Origin: BCD1 sp965230565
Lineage (GTDB): Bacteria > Bacteroidota > Bacteroidia > Chitinophagales > Saprospiraceae
Reading direction: 5' to 3'
Length of the DNA: 64,000 bases
Assembly: GCA_965230565.1 (NCBI GenBank)
Contig: CBDDLH010000016.1
Location: forward strand, 868,001-932,000
Shown here: positions 55,501 through 61,614 of the stretch, piece by piece
How positions within the stretch are numbered: the stretch's first letter is position 1
Layout of the letters: each line of letters starts with the position of its first letter
The notes under the pieces: generated by a model
The model's database searches: none
Told to the model about the DNA's origin: nothing
Seen by the model: the letters and a program-made list of their open reading frames with translations, nothing else
Program-made: the position numbers and the translations under genes

Positions 55501-56911
55501 GAACCTCCTCAAGTAACATCCAATCCTCTTCGCCTGTCAATCTATAGGAAACCTGAAAACCGGTGGTGTTTTGCTCCGGAATACTTCCCCAGTTGAATTC
55601 AGCCATTATCGGATATTCAGCAACCACCGCCAGGCTTTCATTCGCAGGAGGATCACAGAAATTGAAATTCGGGTTGTCTGGACAAATGAGAAAATCAAAG
55701 GACAATTCATTGCCAATATCATTGGGAGGAGGTCCTCCCTGACCGTAAACCCCGGGTTCGCCATCCTGCCCTTCCTCTGAAGGCAGGCAATGGTCTGAAA
55801 ATGGCTGGGAAGTAATTATTAGAGATATCGGTGCATCCAACATTGATTCAGCAGTCAATAAAACGGTAACATGACAATAACCATAATCATCCGGCCCTGA
55901 TAACGATTCAGATACGGTAAAGTCTCCAATTCCCAGGTTATTCAGGGACGTTTGAAGAGAAAACCCATTTTCGTTTACCAATGAATAAGAGGCCTTTTCA
56001 CAAACGAGTGTCACAGGAACAAAATCGCAAAATGCTGCACAAAATGTGGCTTCCAATTGATAACATTCAGCAACACCGGGTATGCCATACGAAAATTGTT
56101 CAATTTCACTCCAGCCTTGATTCTCAAATACAGCCGTCCCTGCCGCATCTCTGGCCCTGACCCTGATAAGGTATTCTTGTCCCTGTACTAACGAGGGATC
56201 AAGATGGGAATACAGGTAACTTGTTTGCGAAGTTGTACCGAAGAACAGAGGTGTCCCGGAGTTTATTATGACATCATCACCCAGGTCTGAATTTTTTTCA
56301 TAGATTTCAATATCATATAGGGTAACAAAACTTCCAAAATGTTGCGGCATCCAGCTAATCATTACATTTTGAGGAGTTTGAGGAGTTTGTTCTCCCATCG
56401 GATTAATAATCTGTGGAGGGCTGTTGGTTTGTATCGTTCCAATTACGGAAGCAATATTGGAAACTGCCTTGTCAAGTACTACATCATAAGCGGAAATGCT
56501 GATCACCACCGGCCCATCCGGTATTCTACCTCCCTGCAAAAGGAATTCATTAATGGAAATACCCATAAAATCCAGTTTATTGGGATCGAATAGTTCCGAT
56601 AATTCGGCACCGGTAAGTGAAACGGGTTGGTTTTTGATCAATTCAAGGTATTTGCCTCCTGCCATTCCCTGTTTGCTTTTTATGAGATACCCCTGTCCCG
56701 AGATTTCAATTTTCAGCAATACAGGGTAAACTGTTCTGTCGTCAGTTGATAATAAAGTGGCCACTGTAACCCCCGGGGCCAGATAGTCATCCAAATACCC
56801 GGAAAAGGAGGAAACTTGCAGATTGGTACTTACTGCAAAGGATTGGCCTAGTATTGTCAAAGGGCTTAGAAACAAAATTGACAGAAGAAAGAAAAGTTTA
56901 CATATTTTCAT
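52595..56911 (-). CDS. giant fibronectin type III surface protein
   Basis: A 1438-aa exported protein with signal peptide (about 1-22, ending TILGQ). Residues about 23-170 form a Bacteroidota-type N-terminal domain (VSTNLQVSSFSGYLDDYLAPG, ELFDPNKLDFMGIS). Then follow about nine fibronectin-III-type modules (residues about 175-1090), recognisable by repeated pairs such as YEYKLRVLC and WSDWSPLGSFRT. The C-terminal 300 residues are a separate helical region (DDIVTGLETIDDLLAEAEDILEVIDE) with coiled-coil character. No T9SS tail is visible. It is divergent from an outer-membrane barrel gene, a pairing that suggests a surface adhesin and its barrel partner. Confidence 0.88.
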   Translation of the reverse strand: MKICKLFFLLSILFLSPLTILGQSFAVSTNLQVSSFSGYLDDYLAPGVTVATLLSTDDRTVYPVLLKIEISGQGYLIKSKQGMAGGKYLELIKNQPVSLTGAELSELFDPNKLDFMGISINEFLLQGGRIPDGPVVISISAYDVVLDKAVSNIASVIGTIQTNSPPQIINPMGEQTPQTPQNVMISWMPQHFGSFVTLYDIEIYEKNSDLGDDVIINSGTPLFFGTTSQTSYLYSHLDPSLVQGQEYLIRVRARDAAGTAVFENQGWSEIEQFSYGIPGVAECYQLEATFCAAFCDFVPVTLVCEKASYSLVNENGFSLQTSLNNLGIGDFTVSESLSGPDDYGYCHVTVLLTAESMLDAPISLIITSQPFSDHCLPSEEGQDGEPGVYGQGGPPPNDIGNELSFDFLICPDNPNFNFCDPPANESLAVVAEYPIMAEFNWGSIPEQNTTGFQVSYRLTGEEDWMLLEEVPSDTLMAFIGDLEGGKVYETRVRSVCSEVVSDWSNPIEFNTTCIIPNAVWVASKNSGSAIIEWSGLDYATTYELKFREVGASKWLSKSTMETTVQLVGLIPNTTYEYKLRVLCSETWGGFTPVYEFTTDRLCEGNSITGQAVSDITHHGAQLSWVDGAELDSDQYSVRYRPVGETVWQVAFVTETSAMLEFLESNTWYQFSISRFCTDVWSDWSPLGSFRTLCGPPSNTWVEEITPDKALLKSTACGALRYEFSFRERFSTSWNVKNMTVPEWNLFGLLEDTDYEFKVRVLCDETSGWSTYSETLIFRTEVRCDPPGNFELSEITPFTAGMVWENAERPSKWGFYYRRTDGTPILETSLEGGVVGKVSSTTTQDGWVYQVCLDAELSIENLVPDKWYDFKIESWCEGFGWTENAEIQQFQTKANCKVPKDVTAVFVGTDTAAIAWQERWVDQSYQVELRESGTMSWLTFDSNFPEYQFDNLTSDITYEYRIRTYCDNFGLTDWTDIFEFRTDECLSPTQVSKEYMDSDASILISWMPSAGENQYQVEYRLQDSLYPPEWAMVQTSGDYVELSELQTNKVYEYRVAENCLSAGLLYNQEVDTFLIGRPSLNNEYFECGLEVPPFDPDNFYPLDFLNAGDSITAGDFGVLITQASGQIGNFSGKGYIPVPYFNRARVNVKFKHIKVNDEYKLVDGNISVTGIGLQVISEETAALLDDIVTGLETIDDLLAEAEDILEVIDELLETLSAYLPPEVVQGLEDAQTALTTAMASGNENDINAAQTALETANQNFQTAMTELLTRVLDIIIESLDQLDEEFSAQEDGIIADYEAAMENLEAFEAEENGIYSTSGLSGEEALSDLEEVVWYEEDLTDQQEIIASENEAMDGLITLSQSYYENVFAYGQMKSVQRLKAEVQTTADLVPFLAALLNKEIDLLEYIGSQIAEEKTNEEIIPEVKTRILEGIDKVLKRF

Positions 56912-57090
56912 TTGGTTGTGTTTTTTAAATTTTGCAAAAGGTTTAATGTTGGGTTAAATCCTGGTGTATTCGACGGAAATAACTTTTCACTCCAATGAAT
57001 CGGGATTCCGGTCAACCACCTTAAATTTTAGTCAAAAAACGGGTTTAATTCATCTCACTTTCTTTTGGTAAAACAATGCGGTTTATACTA

Positions 57091-57127
57091 ATAAAAGCCA
57101 CGAGATTGCCAAACGTGACATTTTTCA
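57091..57127. promoter_or_regulatory. conserved intergenic block, copy 2
   Basis: Contains AAAAGCCACGAGAT and AAACGTGACATTTTTC in the same order as copy 1 at 50067-50104. It lies 179 bases before the minus-strand fibronectin protein start, nearly the same distance as copy 1 from its minus-strand gene. Confidence 0.6.
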
Positions 57128-57166
57128 GCCAACTTTTTTTAAAATATTTTTTTCATAATTTGAGGC

Positions 57167-57197
57167 TTGCATCTTTATGGGGTTTGATCTACTTTTG
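57167..57197 (+). promoter_or_regulatory. promoter of the beta-barrel gene
   Basis: TTG (57167-57169), a 20-base spacer and TACTTTTG (57190-57197) match the Bacteroidota promoter pattern, with the same spacer as the sigma factor promoter at 60439. The predicted transcript start is about 105 bases before the ATG. Confidence 0.65.
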
Positions 57198-57278
57198 CTA
57201 CATCACTCCACTATACAATCGGGTCAAAAACTCCCACAAGTCACTGTTTTTCAATCAATAACACAGGTTTATTCATTG

Positions 57279-57308
57279 GATCTTTCTTTTTTCAATCATT
57301 GAAAGATC
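57279..57308 (+). promoter_or_regulatory. hairpin abutting the start codon
   Basis: GATCTTTC (57279-57286) and GAAAGATC (57301-57308) form a perfect 8-bp inverted repeat whose second arm ends at the base before the ATG, so the folded leader could limit ribosome access. Confidence 0.4.
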
Positions 57309-59042
57309 ATGAAAAATTATTCAAAAACCCTCGTTTGTTTGCTGCTGTTGACATCAAATATTGCCGTTAATAAATCCATAGGCCAAAACCTGGAATCGTT
57401 TTTTCAGGACATTAAAACCCGGTATCAAAAAAGAGAATGGATTAAAATAAATGGAGGGATTAATGTGAATACCATGTTCAATTCCATGCACATGGAAAGC
57501 CAAAGAACAGATCCTTTCACCTTGAGATTTAATGCCAATATGAATGTTGACCTCATGGGAATAAAGGCTCCTTTTTCGGCCAGTTTTTCCGACGGCAATA
57601 AGGTCTATAATCTCCCTTCGTACTCATTTTACGGCATAAGTCCGTCCTACAAATGGATCCGGCTTCACATAGGAGACCGGACTATGGAGTTTTCGCCCTA
57701 TACCTTCTCCGGGCACCAATTCAAGGGAGCTGGTATTGAACTCAGCCCGGGTAAATTCAGATTTAGTGCCATGAAAGGTCAATTAAGAAGGGCCAATGCT
57801 GAAGATCTTCAACAATTTCAGAACATAGAACCCAACTTTTCCCGAAAAGGCTGGGGAGTAAAAACCGGCTTCGAATCAGAGAAAAACAGTTTATTGTTAA
57901 TGGTATTTAAAGCAGCCGATGATCCTTCCAGCATTCCCTCCAGTATTATCCCGGAAACGCTTAAACCGGAAGAGAATACTGTACTTGGTTTGGAATCCAG
58001 GCACCTGTTGTTTGAAAGATTGTCCATAGAGATAGATTATGGTCTTAGTGGGATGACCAGGAACAGTCAAAGTCCTGCAATTGAAGATTTTAAAATTGGA
58101 CACAGGATGGGAGGGCTTTTTGTCCCAAAGAATACTTCAGGTTTTTTCAAGGCTCTAAAAACAAACCTTGGAATCGAGTTGCCTTTTGGTAAAGTAGGGT
58201 TCAGCCATGAAAGCATTGATCCGGGATATAAAACACTGGGCACCTTATTCTTTAATAACGATCTACAAAGAATCAGTGCAACATTCAATGCGTCCTTATT
58301 CAAAAATAAAATAACCCTGAATGGCAACTTAGGAGTTCAACACAATAACCCTAAGTCTTTATCACAAAATACTCAGAAAAGGATCATTGGTACAATCAAG
58401 ATGGGATTTCAATCTGGAAAAAGATTCAACCTAAACCTAAACCTATCCAATATTAGTAATACGAACCTACTGCGAATAACGACTTTTTCGCCCATTAATG
58501 TAGACTCCCTGACCCTTGTGCAAACCAATAAGCAGGCAAGTGTCAACGCCTCCTACCAAATTACACAAAACAAAACTACGCAATCAAGCCTTTCGTTCAT
58601 GGGGTCTTATCAACAAAACAATAGCATCGAAAATGATTTGGTAAATTTGGATAAATTAACTTCCCTTCTGATGGGGAATATTTCATACGTATATACCGAT
58701 ACAGAAAATGGTTTGAATATCAATACGTCGATTCTAATCAATCATATGGGCACAGGCCAATTAAAAACCATGACACTGGCCCCGGGTTTGTCAATCCATA
58801 AAAAAGTATGGAATGATTCAGGCAATATCGGGTTAATCTTTTCCTATTCTGATGTCTTCCTCAATGGGCGTAACGGAAGTAAAATCTTCAACCTGCAATT
58901 AAATGGAAGTTTTAAGGTTTGGGAAAAGCATAATCTGAACCTGAGTTTTGGGCTGTTGAGGAATAATAGTTCAGCCACTGTAAACGGTTATAATTCATTT
59001 ATGGAAATGACAGGAAATATTGGCTATGGCTGGAGTTTTTAA
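57309..59042 (+). CDS. outer-membrane beta-barrel protein, divergent partner of the fibronectin protein
   Basis: A 577-aa exported protein with signal peptide (about 1-26, ending IGQ). After an N-terminal helix (ESFFQDIKTRYQKREW) come alternating strands with frequent aromatic and glycine residues over 540 residues, ending GYGWSF, the terminal aromatic typical of outer-membrane barrels. I do not recognise a named family; this type is found next to large fibronectin-type surface proteins in Bacteroidota. Its leader has a consensus promoter and a hairpin at the start codon. Confidence 0.8.
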   Translation: MKNYSKTLVCLLLLTSNIAVNKSIGQNLESFFQDIKTRYQKREWIKINGGINVNTMFNSMHMESQRTDPFTLRFNANMNVDLMGIKAPFSASFSDGNKVYNLPSYSFYGISPSYKWIRLHIGDRTMEFSPYTFSGHQFKGAGIELSPGKFRFSAMKGQLRRANAEDLQQFQNIEPNFSRKGWGVKTGFESEKNSLLLMVFKAADDPSSIPSSIIPETLKPEENTVLGLESRHLLFERLSIEIDYGLSGMTRNSQSPAIEDFKIGHRMGGLFVPKNTSGFFKALKTNLGIELPFGKVGFSHESIDPGYKTLGTLFFNNDLQRISATFNASLFKNKITLNGNLGVQHNNPKSLSQNTQKRIIGTIKMGFQSGKRFNLNLNLSNISNTNLLRITTFSPINVDSLTLVQTNKQASVNASYQITQNKTTQSSLSFMGSYQQNNSIENDLVNLDKLTSLLMGNISYVYTDTENGLNINTSILINHMGTGQLKTMTLAPGLSIHKKVWNDSGNIGLIFSYSDVFLNGRNGSKIFNLQLNGSFKVWEKHNLNLSFGLLRNNSSATVNGYNSFMEMTGNIGYGWSF

Positions 59043-59054
59043 TAATTGTGAACC

Positions 59055-59753
59055 CTACTGTTTGATAACCATAAGTCTCCTCCATTCCCGGTAACCCTGA
59101 ACTGCCAGTATCAGAAAAATGATGTACTGGATTCCGGTAAACCCGTAACCTTTTACAAAATAAAGTGGAACAGAAACTATATTTCCGGCGATCCAAAGGT
59201 TCCAGTTTTCGATTTTTTTGTTGGCCATTTGCCACATGGCCGCAAAAAACACTCCTGTAGTAAAGGTATCGAGGAATGGGGTGATTTTTCGAAAATCTTC
59301 CAAACTACCTGATGTCATATGAGAAAAGGCATATCTAATACTTTCTCTAAACCCGAGTTCCCTGGGCATTACATTGTAATACCGATAAACCACAATGACA
59401 AAAACAGAAGTGAAAAGGAAGATGCCAAATGCTTTAAGGCGATCTCTGGTATCGGATCTGGTGATGGGGATATGATGATCATTATCAATGATTCGGCTCC
59501 ACATGTACCAGCCATAAATGCTCATCATAGTATAATAAACATTGATGATAAGATCACCGTAAAGATTCCATCTGGATAGCAGGAAAACATAAATTCCAGT
59601 ACTTATAATACCTGTTGGGAAAACCAGGATGTTTTCCTTTTTAGCGAAATAAACACTGATCACACCAAACAATGCTGCAATAAACTCCAGAGCGACCATC
59701 AGTGGTGCCGCACCACGATATGGTTGGATAAAAAACTCGAGAATTTCAGACAT
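59055..59753 (-). CDS. pnuC: nicotinamide riboside transporter PnuC
   Basis: A 232-aa membrane protein of the PnuC family with about seven helices. Family motifs are visible: VFPTGIISTGIYVFLLSRWNLYGDLIINVYY, followed by SIYGWYMW, and the second half KIENWNLWIAGNIVSVPLYF. PnuC takes up nicotinamide riboside by facilitated diffusion, coupled to phosphorylation in the cell. It converges on the barrel gene with 12 bases between stops and is followed upstream by a START-like gene on the same strand. No NadR kinase gene or NAD riboswitch is seen in the window. Confidence 0.92.
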   Translation of the reverse strand: MSEILEFFIQPYRGAAPLMVALEFIAALFGVISVYFAKKENILVFPTGIISTGIYVFLLSRWNLYGDLIINVYYTMMSIYGWYMWSRIIDNDHHIPITRSDTRDRLKAFGIFLFTSVFVIVVYRYYNVMPRELGFRESIRYAFSHMTSGSLEDFRKITPFLDTFTTGVFFAAMWQMANKKIENWNLWIAGNIVSVPLYFVKGYGFTGIQYIIFLILAVQGYREWRRLMVIKQ

Positions 59754-59801
59754 GGATGCTAATTAAGTGCAGCGATTTTCCTGGTTGTAAAAAAGAAATG
59801 G

Positions 59802-60185
59802 TTATCCACCGGTTTCTGTACGAAGTTTCTGGATCTGGGTTTCCCAGAGTTGTTTTTGATCGTCCAGGTCATCCTCATCGGCAAAATCTGTGATAAGCAG
59901 AATGGTTTCTCCGGTAACCGGCGACTTATCCATTTTAAATTCCAGATATTCATCATCATCATCTGCATCCTCCCATTGGAATCTGATATATTCACCGGGT
60001 TCATCTTCGATAACTTCCGCTACTTCATCACTTCCGCTCCAGAAAAAGGTATACTTTCCTCCCGGAGTAATATCTACTTCGTCGCAAAACCACCTTACCA
60101 GGCAGGCCGGGGTTGTAATAAAATTGTACAAAATGTTAGGTGAAGCTCTAAACAAAAACTCCATAGTATATTTTACTCGATCCAT
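59802..60185 (-). CDS. START-like domain protein (SRPBCC fold)
   Basis: A 127-aa protein of the Bacteroidota START-like group. Typical text: VKYTMEFLFRASPNILYNFI, LVRWFCDEVDI, YTFFWSGSDEVAEV, and the acidic EDADDDDEYLEF, ending in a helix KQLWETQIQKLR. The helix-grip fold binds hydrophobic ligands; the ligand is unknown. The ATG at 60185 is used; 48 bases separate it from pnuC downstream. Confidence 0.85.
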   Translation of the reverse strand: MDRVKYTMEFLFRASPNILYNFITTPACLVRWFCDEVDITPGGKYTFFWSGSDEVAEVIEDEPGEYIRFQWEDADDDDEYLEFKMDKSPVTGETILLITDFADEDDLDDQKQLWETQIQKLRTETGG

Positions 60186-60438
60186 CGATTATACTTTTGC
60201 CCGTAATAAAAAGGAAATAAATGGTTTTTCCAAATTTATTGATTTGAAAACGCTCACGAAAGAAAAACAAAACTATTTAAGTTTACATTATGTTTAATTC
60301 AGGTAAATATTCAGAACACATTGGAACTGAACGGGTTTAAACTAAAAAACGAAGGAAATAGTGTATTAATTCCTCTATGGAAACAAATAGTAATTGTGTT
60401 AAAAGTACATTTTTAAATCACAGAATAATATTTTGGGC
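60186..60438. other. upstream part of the 456-bp START-like to rpoD intergenic region
   Basis: No gene or RNA is recognised in this divergent intergenic stretch. It should contain the promoter of the START-like gene on the minus strand and sequences upstream of the rpoD promoter; the downstream part is the rpoD leader of about 165 bases. Confidence 0.4.
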
Positions 60439-60469
60439 TTGACTTCTAGTAGGATTTATCTTAATTTTG
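60439..60469 (+). promoter_or_regulatory. promoter of the primary sigma factor gene
   Basis: TTG (60439-60441), 20-base spacer, TAATTTTG (60462-60469), an exact match to the Bacteroidota consensus. Transcription would begin near 60476, giving a leader of about 165 bases. Confidence 0.75.
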
Positions 60470-60641
60470 TGCGCGATAACACTCAGGGAGAAATTGGAGA
60501 AGCACAACAAGATACATACCAGGTTCATCAGCAATTCATCTAACCATCTTTATTATAGCGAGGTATCGTATCTCTATTTCCCGCCTTTAAAAAACCCGCT
60601 AACAAAAATTAAACTTTAATTAAAAAAGGAAAAAGAACTGT

Positions 60642-61511
60642 ATGAGACAGCTAAAGATTACGAAGTCTATCACCAATCGTGAGAGTCAGTCACTTGAAAA
60701 ATACTTGCAGGAAATTGGAAAGGTAGACCTCCTAACCCCCGAGGAAGAAGTGGAGTTAGCCAAAAGAATTAAACAAGGGGATCAATCTGCGCTTGAAAAA
60801 CTCACCAAAGCCAATTTGCGATTTGTAGTTTCTGTTGCTAAACAATACCAGAATCAGGGACTTTCGCTTAGTGACCTGATCAACGAAGGAAACCTGGGAT
60901 TGATCAAAGCCGCACAGCGTTTTGATGAAACCAGAGGATTTAAATTCATTTCCTATGCCGTTTGGTGGATTCGCCAATCTATTCTTCAGGCACTGGCAGA
61001 ACAATCAAGAATTGTAAGATTGCCATTGAACAAAGTAGGATCTCTGAATAAGATCAACAGAGCCTTTTCAGAGCTGGAGCAGGAATATGAGCGTGAACCG
61101 TCAGCTGATGAATTGGCAGATGTATTGGAAATTCCTTCCAATGAAGTGGAAATGACCCTCGGCGTTGCCGCAAGACACGTTTCTATGGACGCTCCATTTG
61201 TGGATGGTGAGGACAACTCCCTGCTCGACGTACTGGAAAACAGCAGTACTCCTAAAACGGACCAGGAGCTTGAATATTTGGAGTCCCTGAGAAGAGAAAT
61301 CGAACGGTCTTTATCTACATTGACGGATCGTCAGAAAGATGTGATTAAATTGTACTTTGGAATCGGTGTTGAACATCCCATGTCGCTGGAAGATATTGGT
61401 GAAAGGTTCGGATTAACCCGTGAAAGAGTACGCCAGATAAAAGATAAAGCTATTAATAAGCTGCGGTCAGCTAGCCGTAGTAAATTACTTAAACACTATC
61501 TTGGTGCTTAA
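60642..61511 (+). CDS. rpoD: primary RNA polymerase sigma factor (RpoD/SigA)
   Basis: A 289-aa primary sigma factor of the short Bacteroidota type. Region 1.2 starts SLEKYLQEIGKVDLLTPEEE; region 2 has NLRFVVSVAKQYQNQGLSLSDLINEGNLGLIKAAQRFDETRGFKFISYAVWWIRQSI (about 62-120, with 2.4 at FKFISYAVWWIRQ); region 3 includes RLPLNKVGSLNKI; region 4.2 is SLEDIGERFGLTRERVRQIKDKAINKL. Region 1.1 is absent, in keeping with the unusual promoter consensus TTG-N20-TANNTTTG used in this phylum. It is followed by a strong terminator. Confidence 0.96.
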   Translation: MRQLKITKSITNRESQSLEKYLQEIGKVDLLTPEEEVELAKRIKQGDQSALEKLTKANLRFVVSVAKQYQNQGLSLSDLINEGNLGLIKAAQRFDETRGFKFISYAVWWIRQSILQALAEQSRIVRLPLNKVGSLNKINRAFSELEQEYEREPSADELADVLEIPSNEVEMTLGVAARHVSMDAPFVDGEDNSLLDVLENSSTPKTDQELEYLESLRREIERSLSTLTDRQKDVIKLYFGIGVEHPMSLEDIGERFGLTRERVRQIKDKAINKLRSASRSKLLKHYLGA

Positions 61512-61550
61512 CGGCACCGAACTTTGAGAGTTATCTACAAACACACATTT

Positions 61551-61592
61551 AAAGAGGCTTGAATTGGTAACAATTAAGCCTCTTTTTTTATT
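61551..61592. terminator. rho-independent terminator between rpoD and dnaE
   Basis: AAAGAGGCTTGAATTG (61551-61566) pairs with CAATTAAGCCTCTTT (61571-61585), one bulge, followed by seven T. With A residues in the opposite flank it can serve both convergent genes. Confidence 0.85.
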
Positions 61593-61614
61593 TATTGTCT
61601 ATTGAAAATGCCAC

